Positions 16,858-26,178 are shown, numbered from the stretch's first letter. The stretch is DNA of 64,000 nt from an uncultured Hyphomonas sp. (GCF_963677035.1 NZ_OY781472.1:1178001-1242000), one strand, 5' to 3'. Numbers and translations: made by a program. Notes: generated by a model not told the origin, from the letters alone.

Positions 16858-17897
16858 TCCGGCACGACCGTCTGTTTTTCCGGCTTGATGACACCGCGGT
16901 TCAGGAGTTCCTCGGCGATCTGCACGGCGTTCAGCGCGGCGCCCTTGCGGAGGTTGTCTGAGACGCACCAGAACATCAGGCCGTTTTCGACGGTCGGGTC
17001 CTTGCGCACGCGGCTGATAAAGGTTGCCCAGTCACCGACGCACTCTTTCGGCGTGATGTAGAGGTCTTCCTTCGGATCGTCGACCAGCATGATACCGGGG
17101 CTTTCCCGCAGCAGGTCTTTTGCTTCCTTTGCACTCATCGGGCCGGCCAGTTCAACGCTGACCGCTTCAGAGTGGCCGACAAAAACCGGCACGCGCACAC
17201 AGGTGGCGACGAGTTCGATGCTTTCGTCGATGATCTTCTTCGTCTCGACGCGCATCTTCCACTCTTCCTTGGTGAAGCCGTCATCCATGAAGACGTCGAT
17301 CTGCGGGATCACGTTGAAGGCGATTTCCTTCGGGAAGATCTCTGGCGTCGGCTCGTCGTTCACATAGATGCCGCGCGTCTGGTTCCACAGCTCGTCCATG
17401 GCATCTTTGCCCGCGCCGGAAACGGACTGGTAGGTCGAGCAGACGACACGCTTGACACCGACCGCGTCGTGCAGCGGCTTCAGCGCCACGACGAGCTGGG
17501 CGGTGGAGCAGTTCGGGTTCGCGATGATCCGCTTCTTCTCATAGCCCATCACGGCGTCGCCATTGCACTCCGGCACGACCAGCGGCACATCCGGGTCCAT
17601 CCGCCAGGCGGAGGAATTGTCGATGGTGATGGCGCCGGCCTTGGCGATCTTCGGGCACCATTGTTTCGCGGTGGAACCGCCAGCCGACATCAGGACGAGA
17701 TCGACCTTGGAAAAGTCAAAGCTCTCAATGTCCTGGCATTTCAGCGTGCGGTCGCCGAAGGAGACTTCCTTGCCAAGCGACCGGCGCGACGCCACGGCGT
17801 GGACTTCATCTGCCGGGAACATGCGCTCGTCCAGAATGGCCAGCAATTCACGCCCGACATTTCCTGTCGCGCCGACAATCGCAATCCGTGTGCCCAT
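16854..17897 (-). CDS. asd: Aspartate-semialdehyde dehydrogenase
   Basis: 347-residue NADPH-dependent enzyme reducing aspartyl phosphate to aspartate semialdehyde for lysine, methionine, threonine and DAP synthesis. The Rossmann start is MGTRIAIVGATGNVGRELL, the catalytic Cys lies in ANPNCSTAQ (about residue 132), and VPVFVGHSEAV carries the active-site His. The ATG at 17897 begins this motif; upstream codons are not conserved. In relatives asd follows leuB; here an NTF2-like and an amidohydrolase gene intervene. Confidence 0.95.
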   Translation of the reverse strand: MGTRIAIVGATGNVGRELLAILDERMFPADEVHAVASRRSLGKEVSFGDRTLKCQDIESFDFSKVDLVLMSAGGSTAKQWCPKIAKAGAITIDNSSAWRMDPDVPLVVPECNGDAVMGYEKKRIIANPNCSTAQLVVALKPLHDAVGVKRVVCSTYQSVSGAGKDAMDELWNQTRGIYVNDEPTPEIFPKEIAFNVIPQIDVFMDDGFTKEEWKMRVETKKIIDESIELVATCVRVPVFVGHSEAVSVELAGPMSAKEAKDLLRESPGIMLVDDPKEDLYITPKECVGDWATFISRVRKDPTVENGLMFWCVSDNLRKGAALNAVQIAEELLNRGVIKPEKQTVVPD

Positions 17898-18031
17898 GGC
17901 TTTCTCGCTCCTCGCAATTCGAGGCGGGCTTATGGCGCATTTCGACCCGATGCGCAAAGCCTGTTGCCATCCGGCCTGCTGTCAGGCAACACGAAGGGGC
18001 TCCCGGAGACACATATGGAGGCCCCAGCCCC

Positions 18032-18403
18032 ATGCTCGACGACGTCATTGCCCGCTACATTCAATGCTATAATGACCGTGACATAGACGGCATGCTCGAC
18101 TGCGTGACCGATGATGTCGTGTTCGAAAACATCTCAAATGCCGGCGGCTCCATGCGCCTTGATGGCAAGGACATGATGCGCCAGGTGGCCGATCTGTCCG
18201 GAAATGCCTTCTCATACCGCCGCCAGCGGCTGGTCAATGTCGTGTCCGGCGGCGGCAAAGCAGCCGCTGAGATCGAATTCGAAGGCAAGGCCGCCGTCGA
18301 CCTTCCGAACGGCATCAAGGCCGGTGAAACCGTGAAAGTGCGCGGCGCCAGCTTCTTCGAATTCCGCGGCAACCTGCTCTGCCGGATTGCCGATTACAGC
18401 TAG
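18032..18403 (+). CDS. SnoaL/NTF2-like fold protein
   Basis: 123-residue protein of the nuclear transport factor 2-like (SnoaL) fold: MLDDVIARYIQCYNDRDIDGMLDCVTDDVVFENIS is the typical helix-helix-strand start, and FEFRGNLLCRIADY the final strands. The fold serves as a small-molecule pocket in isomerases, dehydratases and binding proteins; no catalytic His-Asp pair can be assigned. The start at 18032 has GGAGG 11 nt upstream. The stop is shared through CTAG with the convergent amidohydrolase. Confidence 0.75.
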   Translation: MLDDVIARYIQCYNDRDIDGMLDCVTDDVVFENISNAGGSMRLDGKDMMRQVADLSGNAFSYRRQRLVNVVSGGGKAAAEIEFEGKAAVDLPNGIKAGETVKVRGASFFEFRGNLLCRIADYS

Positions 18404-19596
18404 GCCGACTGCTGAAGTTCCGGCACACGCAGGTCTGGCGCGAGGCCTTCGCCCATCATGTCGATGAAATTGCCGGAGTAGAAGGCCTTGATGGCGCTTT
18501 CCGGCAGGCCCTGCAGGGTTTCGTCAAACCGCTTGAGCGGATTGCGGCCGCCTTCGACATGCGGGAAGTCGGAGGAGAACATGGCGATCTCCTCCCCGGC
18601 ATTGCGGATGATCCAGCCGGCATCTTCATGCGGGTAAGGCGCGGCGCGGAACTGGCGGCGGACGATTTCTGACGGTTTTGCCGAAAGCTTCTGCAGGCGC
18701 TCCTCGTTGCGCATGAAGGCGTGCGCAGCAGAATCCATTGCCCGCATCCAGCCAGGCACCCAGTTCGCGCCGAGTTCGATGGCGCCCCATTTGAGATCCG
18801 GGAAGCGATCAAACACGCCATCGAAGATCAGCGTCGCCAGCGTCTGCATCGCCGCTTCGGGGATCGGCATGTAGGAGACGGACGTGAAATTGTCGTCGCC
18901 GCCATGAAAATCTGGCACGGGCGGCAGGCCGTTTTCCTTGTAGGCCGGGTTCAGTTTCCGCTCCCCGCCGACATGAAGCACGACCGGGACACCCGCCTCC
19001 TCCGCCGCCGCCCAGACCGGGTCCAGCGCAACATGGCTCGGCGAATGATGCTGCGGGCAGAGGCTCGGCACCATCAGCGCCTTCGCCCCAAGCTCGAAGG
19101 CCAGCTTTGCCGTGGCGAGCGAGCGGCCGAAATCCTCCAGCGGCACATAAGCGACCGCCAGAAGACGCCGGTCGATGCTGCAGAAGTCCGTTATCATCCG
19201 GTTATGCGCATCGGCTGCGGCATAGCAGAGTTCCATATCGGCGGACTGGTCGAGGCCGAAATTGCCGAGGCAATGCGTGGTGAAAACCAGCTGGCTGGCA
19301 AAGCCGAGCTTGTCGAGCGCATGCGGCCGGTCCTGCCTAATCCAGGCCCCGTGCGCGTCGTAATTCTTGCGCAGCAGAATGTTGTCATCCGCCTCTGCCC
19401 GGAAGGCTGCATCCTGTTGCAGCGCCAGGCGTTCCCCGACATGTTCAGCCTTGGCGCCGGTGCGCAATTCCTGCACCTGCGGCAGCGCCAGGAAGCGGTC
19501 CAGCAAGCGTTTCTCGAAATATGGATCAAGGCAATCGGCCGGCTCCATCAGATGGCTGTCGGCATCATGGATCAGCCGTCCATCGGCGTATGACAT
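18400..19596 (-). CDS. Amidohydrolase-2 family metal-dependent hydrolase
   Basis: 398-residue TIM-barrel hydrolase of the amidohydrolase-2 (ACMSD-like, PF04909) family. DADSHLMEPAD near residue 11 gives the first metal motif (D-x-D-x-H), VVLHVGGE the central His, and SSDFPHVEGG the C-terminal Asp. Relatives decarboxylate or hydrolyse aromatic catabolites; the substrate is unknown. The ribosome-binding site GGGAGG, 6 nt before the ATG, is buried in a strong hairpin (19598-19628), so translation may be conditional. Confidence 0.8.
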   Translation of the reverse strand: MSYADGRLIHDADSHLMEPADCLDPYFEKRLLDRFLALPQVQELRTGAKAEHVGERLALQQDAAFRAEADDNILLRKNYDAHGAWIRQDRPHALDKLGFASQLVFTTHCLGNFGLDQSADMELCYAAADAHNRMITDFCSIDRRLLAVAYVPLEDFGRSLATAKLAFELGAKALMVPSLCPQHHSPSHVALDPVWAAAEEAGVPVVLHVGGERKLNPAYKENGLPPVPDFHGGDDNFTSVSYMPIPEAAMQTLATLIFDGVFDRFPDLKWGAIELGANWVPGWMRAMDSAAHAFMRNEERLQKLSAKPSEIVRRQFRAAPYPHEDAGWIIRNAGEEIAMFSSDFPHVEGGRNPLKRFDETLQGLPESAIKAFYSGNFIDMMGEGLAPDLRVPELQQSA

Positions 19597-19597
19597 G

Positions 19598-19628
19598 GCA
19601 TTCCTCCCTTATATTTTTGGGGGAATGC
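19598..19628 (-). promoter_or_regulatory. SD-sequestering hairpin in the amidohydrolase leader
   Basis: Read on the minus strand: GCATTCC plus CCC (19628-19619), a 10-nt A/T-rich loop, then GGG, a bulged A and GGAATGC (19608-19598). The Shine-Dalgarno GGGAGG (19608-19603) is entirely paired, and the ATG begins 1 nt after the stem. Such a layout is typical of RNA thermometers or repressible translation-initiation hairpins. Function is inference. Confidence 0.55.
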
Positions 19629-19674
19629 TCTCACGCAGAATAGGAACGGGCAATCTTGCCCCTGCGTCAGGCTG

Positions 19675-20727
19675 TCAGAGCGCTGCGAGGATCGCGTCGG
19701 CCATCTCGCTTGTAGACAGGCTGCCGCCGAGGTCCTTCGTGCGGGCGCCCTGGTCGAGTGCCTTGCCGACTGCCGCAAACAGCATGTCGGCCGCCTTCTC
19801 CCGGCCGAGTGACCAGCGGAGTGCCATTTCCAGCGACAGGATCGCGGCGCACGGGTTTGCGATCCCCTGTCCGGCAATATCCGGCGCAGAGCCGTGCACC
19901 GGCTCGTAAAGGCCGGGCGTGCCCGGAGTGCCGAGCGAGGCGGACGGCAGCATACCGATCGACCCGGTCAGCATGGCCGCTTCATCGGACAGGATGTCCC
20001 CAAACAGATTGCCAGCCAGGATGACATCGAACTGTTTCGGCGCCCGGACCAGCTCCATCGCGCAGGCATCGGCGTACATGTGCGACAGGTCCACGCCTGC
20101 CCCCATTTCCGCATGCGCCAGTGTGACTTCCTGGCGCCAGAACAGGCCGGATTCCATGACATTGGATTTCTCGACCGAACAGACACGGCCCTGACGGCCG
20201 CGGGCGATCTCGAAAGCGACATGCGCCACGCGTTCGATCTCCGGATGGGTGTAGACCGACGTATCGTAGCCGCGGCGGATACCGCTGGTTTCATCAATGC
20301 CGCGCGGTTGGCCGAAATAGACCCCGCCCGTCAGCTCGCGGACAATCATCAGGTCAAGGCCAGCCACGACGTCGTGCTTCAGGCTGGACGCTTCCACCAG
20401 TGCCGGGAAGCAGAAAGCCGGGCGCAGGTTCGCGAACACGTCGAGGCCTTTGCGCAGCGCCAGCAGGCCGGCTTCCGGCCTCTTGTCGCGCGCTGAGCCG
20501 ACCCATTTCGGCCCACCGACCGCGCCGAGCAGCACGGCATTGGCCTGCCGCGCGCGGTCCAGCGTCTCTTCCGTCAGCGGATCGCCATGCGCGTCGATCG
20601 ACGCGCCGCCAACCAGGCCTTCTTCCATTTTCAGATCCGGCGCGACCACTTCCGCCACGCGGCGGGCTTCAGCGGTGACTTCCGGGCCAATCCCGTCACC
20701 CGGGAGCAGGAGGAGTGTCTGGTGCAT
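19675..20727 (-). CDS. leuB: 3-isopropylmalate dehydrogenase
   Basis: 350-residue NAD-dependent oxidative decarboxylase of leucine synthesis. It shows [16 protein letters not shown] at the start, the substrate Arg residues in [13 protein letters not shown], the metal Asp in [24 protein letters not shown], and the NAD-binding [18 protein letters not shown]. It lies last in the minus-strand series cysK-leuD-ABM, with a 101-nt gap upstream that contains an 8-bp inverted repeat (20799-20823). Confidence 0.96.
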   Translation of the reverse strand: MHQTLLLLPGDGIGPEVTAEARRVAEVVAPDLKMEEGLVGGASIDAHGDPLTEETLDRARQANAVLLGAVGGPKWVGSARDKRPEAGLLALRKGLDVFANLRPAFCFPALVEASSLKHDVVAGLDLMIVRELTGGVYFGQPRGIDETSGIRRGYDTSVYTHPEIERVAHVAFEIARGRQGRVCSVEKSNVMESGLFWRQEVTLAHAEMGAGVDLSHMYADACAMELVRAPKQFDVILAGNLFGDILSDEAAMLTGSIGMLPSASLGTPGTPGLYEPVHGSAPDIAGQGIANPCAAILSLEMALRWSLGREKAADMLFAAVGKALDQGARTKDLGGSLSTSEMADAILAAL

Positions 20728-20798
20728 GTTCTGGCCTGTCTCTTACGCAATACCGATGGGCGGCATTTACCGCTCCCGGGCCGCAATGTCACCCACGG

Positions 20799-20823
20799 TT
20801 TTGACGCAGCCTGCCCGTCAAAA
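20799..20823. promoter_or_regulatory. Perfect inverted repeat upstream of leuB
   Basis: TTTTGACG (20799-20806) / CGTCAAAA (20816-20823), a perfect 8-bp palindrome with a 9-nt spacer, 72 nt upstream of the leuB start. The T and A runs face the wrong way for an intrinsic terminator, so an operator is more likely. No regulator can be named. Confidence 0.4.
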
Positions 20824-20828
20824 GTGCC

Positions 20829-21125
20829 TCAAAGGGGTTCCGGATCGGCCTCATACAGCCGCAGGGACCGGTCTGTTATGCTGAGGTTGGCAAACTCGGC
20901 GCGCCAGGCGGCCATGTGGGGCGTGGCGAAATGGGCCTTCAGCGCCTCCCGGCTTTCCCAGCGTTCGGCCACCCGGACCAGGCCGGGGTCGAGCAGATCG
21001 ATGCTGTAAGCATAGTCGATGCAGCCGGTTTCGGCACGGCTGGCACGGATCATGGCTTCCATCGCCGGACGGGCCGCTTCGATCCGTTCCGGCGGAACTC
21101 TGACTGTACCTTCGATGATAATCAT
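20829..21125 (-). CDS. Antibiotic-biosynthesis-monooxygenase (ABM) domain protein
   Basis: 98-residue ferredoxin-like ABM-fold protein: MIIIEGTVRVPPERIEAARPAMEAMI and the RVAERWESREALKAHFATPHMAAW motif are characteristic. ABM proteins include small quinol monooxygenases and haem-degrading enzymes, and many are uncharacterised. The ATG overlaps the preceding lipoprotein stop as ATGA. A second, similar ABM gene is at 51005. Confidence 0.82.
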   Translation of the reverse strand: MIIIEGTVRVPPERIEAARPAMEAMIRASRAETGCIDYAYSIDLLDPGLVRVAERWESREALKAHFATPHMAAWRAEFANLSITDRSLRLYEADPEPL

Positions 21126-21307
21126 GACTCCGCCTCGCTTTCTTCGGGAACCGATGCGCCATCGTCTTCAGGCGCTGTGGCATCTGCCGGTGGCTTTTCC
21201 GGCAAGGTGACGTTCACTTCCGGCTTTATCGAAAACGGATCATTGTGGCAGGCGCCAAGCGCCGCCAGCCCCAGCACAACGAAGACTGGTTTCACTCTGA
21301 CCGGCAT
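21122..21307 (-). CDS. Small lipoprotein
   Basis: 61-residue protein with a lipoprotein signal peptide: VFVVLGLAALGAC with the lipobox Cys at residue 20. The mature part, 41 residues, is acidic and Pro/Glu/Ala-rich, so probably disordered at the membrane surface. No family is recognised. It is coupled to the ABM gene by a 4-nt ATGA overlap and starts 30 nt after leuD, so it belongs to the leuD transcript. Confidence 0.65.
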   Translation of the reverse strand: MPVRVKPVFVVLGLAALGACHNDPFSIKPEVNVTLPEKPPADATAPEDDGASVPEESEAES

Positions 21308-21337
21308 CGGGTTTCCCTTCTCGAATGCCGTCCGGCT

Positions 21338-21967
21338 TCAGCCCGCCGGCTCAAGCCACGGCATGGAGACCTTGCGCGTGGCTTCATACGTGATGATGTC
21401 ACTTTCAGCCTGCAGCGAGGCGCCGATCTCGTCGAGGCCCTGCAGCAGGTTGGACTTGCGGCCGGGATCGACGTCGAATGTGTAGATCTCGCCATCGGGT
21501 GCCGTCACTGTCTGCGCTTCCAGATCTACCGAGAAGACATGGTTCGATCCGCCAGCCTGACGGGCAAGCTTTTCACAGACATCCACCGGCAGGCGCACGG
21601 GCAGAATGCCATTCTTGTAGCAATTGTTATGGAAGATATCGGCGAAGCTCGGCGAGATAACGACCGAGATGCCCTGGTCCGCCAGCGCCCATGGCGCATG
21701 TTCCCGCGACGACCCGCAGCCAAAATTCTCGCCCGCAATCAGGATATCGGCTTTCGAGAATTCCGGCTTGTTCAGCACGAAATCCGGGTTCGACGAGCCG
21801 TCAGCCAGCGTCTTCAACTCGTAGAACAGGCCTTTCGACAGGCCGGTCCGCTCTGTCGTTTTCAGGAACTGTTTCGGGATGATCATGTCCGTGTCGACAT
21901 TGGACATGAGCTTGCCCTTTTCGAGCAGCGGCGCGGCGGTTCCGGTGATTTCAGTAAATGGTGTCAT
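21338..21967 (-). CDS. leuD: 3-isopropylmalate dehydratase small subunit
   Basis: 209-residue swivelling subunit of isopropylmalate isomerase, partner of LeuC (24781-26178). Recognised by MSNVDTDMIIPKQFLK, GENFGCGSSREHAPWAL near residue 75 and the C-terminal LLQGLDEIGASL. The start at 21967 (MTPFTEITG) matches the family; upstream codons in the open frame are not conserved. It begins 10 nt after the VOC gene. leuC and leuD are adjacent in most relatives but are about 2.8 kb apart here. Confidence 0.95.
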   Translation of the reverse strand: MTPFTEITGTAAPLLEKGKLMSNVDTDMIIPKQFLKTTERTGLSKGLFYELKTLADGSSNPDFVLNKPEFSKADILIAGENFGCGSSREHAPWALADQGISVVISPSFADIFHNNCYKNGILPVRLPVDVCEKLARQAGGSNHVFSVDLEAQTVTAPDGEIYTFDVDPGRKSNLLQGLDEIGASLQAESDIITYEATRKVSMPWLEPAG

Positions 21968-21977
21968 GGCGGCGTTC

Positions 21978-22832
21978 TTACTTCGGCTCATGCGCAATGA
22001 AAAGCGTCGGAACGCCCATTGTGCCATCCCTGACCGTAAAGACGCTTGAACCCGGTTTGCGGCCCTTGCGCAGCTCAGACACATTGAAACCGACCCCGGT
22101 CAGACGGGCATGGGCCGCGGCCAGGTCTGCCACTTCCCAGGTCAGGCCCCAGATCCGGTCCGGCCCGGCCGGATCATGCGTTTCACCGAGCCGGTGAATG
22201 ACCTCAAAGGTCAGCCCGCCCGTGCGGAAGAACAGAAAACGCGTTTTCCACTGCGGGGCATTCCGGTCGAGGGCCAGATCCAGCCCCAGCCGCGCCCCGT
22301 ACAGGCCAAGCGCCCGGTCCGGATTGGGGGTATCGATGACGATATGGTCCAGCGAGACGACGGCGCCGTCCGGTGCATCCTGTGACGGCAGCGGCGTTTC
22401 GGGCTGAATCAGGAAGGTTTTGATGCCGGATGTCTGATCGTCCGCACAGCGGAAACGTTTCCAGCGTCGCGTGGCCCCATCCAGTTCATTCGTGCTCTCG
22501 CCCGGCACGATGTCCTGCGGGTACATCCCCCGCCGTGTCAGCTTGTGATGCGCCGCCGCGATATCCGCCGTGCCGAATGCCAGCGTTTTGAGGCCCGGCC
22601 CTTCCTCCTCGATGATCTGCCGCAGCCGGTCTGCCACAGGGCCCTCCCCGGCAGGCACCATCAGTTCGAGGCTGGTATTTGCGACGCGGAAGATCGCCGC
22701 CGCGGCCCCGCCTGCCCCGTCCGCGCGCCAGACCGGCGGGCGGCCAAGCAAGGCTTCATAGACCGCCGCGGCAGAGTCGATTTCAGGCACAACAAGGACA
22801 CTGTGATCGAGGCCGGTGACGAGCTGGCTCAT
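21978..22832 (-). CDS. Two-domain VOC/glyoxalase-like protein
   Basis: 284-residue protein with two vicinal-oxygen-chelate domains. The first begins LDHSVLVVPEIDSAAAVYE at residue 8; the second begins SLDHIVIDTPNPDRALGLYGARLGL near residue 160. The His of each LDH and the Glu residues in LELMV and TFEVIH resemble VOC metal ligands. The family covers glyoxalases, dioxygenases and resistance proteins; no specific role is evident. It is coupled to the upstream gene by a 4-nt overlap. Confidence 0.78.
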   Translation of the reverse strand: MSQLVTGLDHSVLVVPEIDSAAAVYEALLGRPPVWRADGAGGAAAAIFRVANTSLELMVPAGEGPVADRLRQIIEEEGPGLKTLAFGTADIAAAHHKLTRRGMYPQDIVPGESTNELDGATRRWKRFRCADDQTSGIKTFLIQPETPLPSQDAPDGAVVSLDHIVIDTPNPDRALGLYGARLGLDLALDRNAPQWKTRFLFFRTGGLTFEVIHRLGETHDPAGPDRIWGLTWEVADLAAAHARLTGVGFNVSELRKGRKPGSSVFTVRDGTMGVPTLFIAHEPK

Positions 22833-23308
22833 GTCTTTTTCTTCTTCCTGTCTTTTCTTCCAAAGCGTTTGCGGCGCGGAAACGGCATGACGCGAAACTG
22901 CTCCCCCTCATGGGCGAGGGCAACGAGGCGCCCTTCCCCGTCAAGCCAGGCCTCTCCCTCCAGTTCGCCCTGCTTGCACAATTTGCGAACCCGCCGGGAG
23001 ATGCGCAGCGGCGTGACCCAGACCTCCTCACCGATTTTGACCTCAGCCAGAAAGGCCGCCGATTGCTTGTCTGTCGTCCGGCGGATCTCAAATGGCGCGG
23101 GCTGGGGCGTGCCGGTTTCCAGCACATGCGCCCGGCGCCGGTCGAACCTGAGCGAGAACCAGGACATCACCACGAGATAGACGCCGAACCCGGCCAACAG
23201 CAACTGGACCCAGCCGGACACGTCCAGCCGGATCATCGTATCGAGACCAGCCGACATGGCCAGCATGACCAGGCCGAGGACAAAAAGAGCTACAGTATGG
23301 AGCGCCAT
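22829..23308 (-). CDS. Membrane protein with basic C-terminal tail
   Basis: 159-residue protein with two N-terminal membrane helices (about residues 5-25 and 33-52), a soluble middle with a conserved-looking EEVWVTPLRISRRVRKLCKQGELEGEAWL region, and a strongly basic end (RRKRFGRKDRKKKKT). No family recognised. The start at 23308 removes a non-hydrophobic extension present from 23365. It lies 13 nt after cysK and overlaps the VOC start by 4 nt. Confidence 0.65.
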   Translation of the reverse strand: MALHTVALFVLGLVMLAMSAGLDTMIRLDVSGWVQLLLAGFGVYLVVMSWFSLRFDRRRAHVLETGTPQPAPFEIRRTTDKQSAAFLAEVKIGEEVWVTPLRISRRVRKLCKQGELEGEAWLDGEGRLVALAHEGEQFRVMPFPRRKRFGRKDRKKKKT

Positions 23309-23321
23309 CACGCGGTGAGGC

Positions 23322-24305
23322 TTACAACCCCTCGAACAGGGCCGTCGAGACGTAACGTTCCGCAAAGCTCGGCAGGATCACCACCAGCGTCTTGCCCGCC
23401 ATGTCGTCGCGGCTGCCGACCTTGATCGCCGCAGAGGCCGCCGCCCCGGACGAGATGCCGCCCGGAATGCCTTCCAGCGCAGCCAGCTTGCGGGCGTTCG
23501 CCATGGTCTCTTCATTGGAGACCTTGACCACTTCGTCGATCAGGCCGGTATCCGCGTTCGCGGGAATGAAGCCCGCGCCAATGCCCTGAATCATGTGCGG
23601 GCCCGGGTCCCCGCCGGACAGGACGGGGCTTCCCTCCGGCTCCACCGCGATCATTTTCAGGCCTGGCTTCTTCGCCTTCAGCACGCGGCCACAGCCGGTG
23701 AAAGTGCCACCCGTGCCGATACCCGCGATCACCGCATCGACGGCGCCGCCGGTGTCCGTCCAGATTTCTTCCGCTGTGGTCTTTTCGTGGATTGCCGGAT
23801 TGGATGGATTGTCGAACTGGCTGGGCATGACAGCGCCGGGCGTGGCATCTAGAATTTCCTGCGCCTTGGCGATGGCACCGCCCATGCCCTTCTCCTTCGG
23901 CGTCAGCTCCAGCTGCGCGCCGAGATAAGCCAGCATCTTGCGGCGCTCGATCGACATGGATTCCGGCATGGTCAGGATCAGCTTGTATCCGCGGGCCGCG
24001 GCCACGAAGGCAAGGCCGATGCCGGTATTGCCGGAAGTCGGCTCTACCAGCGTGCCGCCGGGCTTCAGCTTGCCCGAAGCTTCCAGTTCCAGGATCATGT
24101 TCAGGCCAATCCGGTCTTTGACGCTGGCCAGCGGATTGAAGAATTCGCATTTGAACAGGAGGTTCGCCTTGATGCCCATCTCTGCCGAGAATTTCGGCGC
24201 CGCGACCAAAGGCGTTGCGCCGACCGTTTCGAGAATGGATGCATAAGTGCGCCCGCGCGGGCCATCCAGCGTCACGCCGCCCGGAAGTTTCACCGTACCA
24301 GCCAT
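23322..24305 (-). CDS. cysK: Cysteine synthase A
   Basis: 327-residue PLP enzyme making cysteine from O-acetylserine and sulfide. The PLP Lys lies in PLASVKDRIG (about residue 56), the substrate loop in EPTSGNTGIGLA, the phosphate loop in GIGTGGTFTGCG, and the C terminus in [19 protein letters not shown] precedes the ATG. A small GGCGGA / TCCGCC hairpin (24327-24341) lies in its leader. It heads the minus-strand run to leuB. Confidence 0.93.
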   Translation of the reverse strand: MAGTVKLPGGVTLDGPRGRTYASILETVGATPLVAAPKFSAEMGIKANLLFKCEFFNPLASVKDRIGLNMILELEASGKLKPGGTLVEPTSGNTGIGLAFVAAARGYKLILTMPESMSIERRKMLAYLGAQLELTPKEKGMGGAIAKAQEILDATPGAVMPSQFDNPSNPAIHEKTTAEEIWTDTGGAVDAVIAGIGTGGTFTGCGRVLKAKKPGLKMIAVEPEGSPVLSGGDPGPHMIQGIGAGFIPANADTGLIDEVVKVSNEETMANARKLAALEGIPGGISSGAAASAAIKVGSRDDMAGKTLVVILPSFAERYVSTALFEGL

Positions 24306-24460
24306 CTTGTCCTCCTTCGTGGTTTTGGCGGACTATCCGCCCACCACAGCAAGGACGCAACTGAAAGCTCGGTTTAAGAATTCGGGGTGGCGGACCAGGA
24401 CGTAGCCCCTATCCGCGGTATAACACTCTTGTTTCCCGCCCCTGCCACTTTGGAGAGATC

Positions 24461-24784
24461 ATGAAACCGGCCATTCTAGTCTACGCCCTGCTCGCAATTG
24501 CCGGCGCAGTTCTTCCGTTGTCGCAATTCCTGCCCTGGTTCATGGAGAACGGGCTGGATGTGCCGCGCTTTGTCGGCGATCTCTTCGCGACGCGGATCGG
24601 CGGGTTCTTCGGCTGGGACGTGATCGTCTCGGCCGTGGTGCTCACGGTCTTCATCCTGATCGAAGGCAGACGCATCGGCCTGCGTTACCTCTGGCTGCCA
24701 ATTGCCTGCACGTTCAGCGTCGGCGTCTCATTCGGCCTGCCGGTCTTCCTGGCGATGCGCGAAGGGGCGCTGAGTGCGGACTAG
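24461..24784 (+). CDS. DUF2834 family membrane protein
   Basis: 107-residue protein with three predicted membrane helices (about 5-22, 45-65 and 75-95), matching DUF2834: [27 protein letters not shown] and a central [13 protein letters not shown]. Function unknown. GGAGAG precedes the ATG. Transcribed opposite to leuC and cysK; its TAG stop shares a CTAG with the leuC stop. It separates leuC from the rest of the leu series. Confidence 0.75.
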   Translation: MKPAILVYALLAIAGAVLPLSQFLPWFMENGLDVPRFVGDLFATRIGGFFGWDVIVSAVVLTVFILIEGRRIGLRYLWLPIACTFSVGVSFGLPVFLAMREGALSAD

Positions 24785-26178
24785 CCGATCACGCCCGTAA
24801 TCGCGGCTTTCGCTGCGAGGGCCGGGCTCATCAGATGGGTACGGCCACCGCGGCCCTGACGGCCTTCGAAGTTCCGGTTTGAGGTGGAAGCGCAGCGCTC
24901 GCCCGGCGACAGGATGTCCGGGTTCATGCCGAGACACATGGAACAGCCGGGTTCGCGCCATTCGAAACCGGCTTCGATCAGGATCTGGTCGAGGCCTTCT
25001 TCCTCCGCCTGCGCCCGGACGAGACCGGACCCCGGCACGACCATGGCGCGCACGCCTTCGGCCACATGATTGCCTTTCGCCACATCCGCGGCAGCGCGGA
25101 GGTCCTCAATGCGGGAATTGGTGCACGAGCCGATAAAGACGCGTTGCACCGGCGTGCCCGCAATCGGCACACCGCCCTCAAGCCCCATATAATCCAACGC
25201 GCGCTCACACGCCGCGGCTTTCACCGGATCGGCAAAGTCTTCCGGCTTCGGAATAATACCGGAAACCGGAATGCCCTGTTCCGGGCTGGTGCCCCAGGTC
25301 ACCGTCGGCTCCACGTCTTCAGCATTGATTTTGACGACATGGTCGAACACGGCGTCTTCATCCGTGTAGAGCGTCTTCCAGAAGCTTTCGGCAACTTCCC
25401 ATGCCCCGCCCTTCGGCGCGGACGGGCGGCCCTTCAGATAGGCGAAGGTCTTTTCGTCCGGCGCGACGAGGCCTGCACGGGCACCGCCTTCAATGGACAG
25501 GTTGCACAGCGTCATCCGCCCTTCCATGGTCAGGTCGCGGATCGCTTCACCGCGATATTCCATCACACTTCCCGTGCCACCGGCCGTACCGATCTGGGCA
25601 ATGATGTGCAGGGCGAGATCCTTGGCCGTAACACCTGGTTTCAGCTTGCCGGTCACTTCGATCGCCATGTTCTGCATCTTCCGGGCCCGGAGGGTCTGGG
25701 TCGCCAGAACATGTTCGACTTCAGACGTACCGATGCCGTGCGCCAGTGCGCCGAACGCACCATGGGTGGAGGTATGGCTGTCGCCGCAGACAATCGTCAT
25801 CCCCGGCTGGGTACGTCCTTGTTCCGGCCCCACGACATGGACGATGCCATTATTGATATCGCCCATGGGGAAGAACTTGATGTCGTATTCGGCAACATTG
25901 CGTGACAGCGTTTCCAGCTGGTTGCGCGCTTCCGGATCCTTCACCCCGGCGAGGCCCGCAGCCTGGTTCTCGGTCGGCGTGTTATGGTCGGCCACAGCGA
26001 GGGTCAGGTCGGTACGGCGAACGCCCCGCCCAGCTGCTTTCAGCCCCGCAAAAGCCTGCGGTGTGGTCACCTCATGGATCAGGTGCAGGTCGATATAAAG
26101 CAGGCTTTCCCCCGACGCCTCATCGGTGTGCACCAGATGGGCATCCCAGATTTTGTCGTAGAGTGTTTTGCCTGCCAT
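24781..26178 (-). CDS. leuC: 3-isopropylmalate dehydratase large subunit
   Basis: 465-residue aconitase-superfamily enzyme of leucine synthesis. Cluster cysteines are in [15 protein letters not shown] (about residue 347) and [10 protein letters not shown] (about 407-410). [17 protein letters not shown] and [19 protein letters not shown] are diagnostic. Works with LeuD. The gene lies upstream of the cysK-leuB series but is separated by the oppositely oriented DUF2834 gene, so it needs its own promoter. Confidence 0.97.
   Translation of the reverse strand: MAGKTLYDKIWDAHLVHTDEASGESLLYIDLHLIHEVTTPQAFAGLKAAGRGVRRTDLTLAVADHNTPTENQAAGLAGVKDPEARNQLETLSRNVAEYDIKFFPMGDINNGIVHVVGPEQGRTQPGMTIVCGDSHTSTHGAFGALAHGIGTSEVEHVLATQTLRARKMQNMAIEVTGKLKPGVTAKDLALHIIAQIGTAGGTGSVMEYRGEAIRDLTMEGRMTLCNLSIEGGARAGLVAPDEKTFAYLKGRPSAPKGGAWEVAESFWKTLYTDEDAVFDHVVKINAEDVEPTVTWGTSPEQGIPVSGIIPKPEDFADPVKAAACERALDYMGLEGGVPIAGTPVQRVFIGSCTNSRIEDLRAAADVAKGNHVAEGVRAMVVPGSGLVRAQAEEEGLDQILIEAGFEWREPGCSMCLGMNPDILSPGERCASTSNRNFEGRQGRGGRTHLMSPALAAKAAITGVIG

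Noticed and set aside
24320-24346. GGCGGA/TCCGCC hairpin in the cysK leader
   Set aside because: Short, does not cover the Shine-Dalgarno and has no U-run; not enough to call a regulator.
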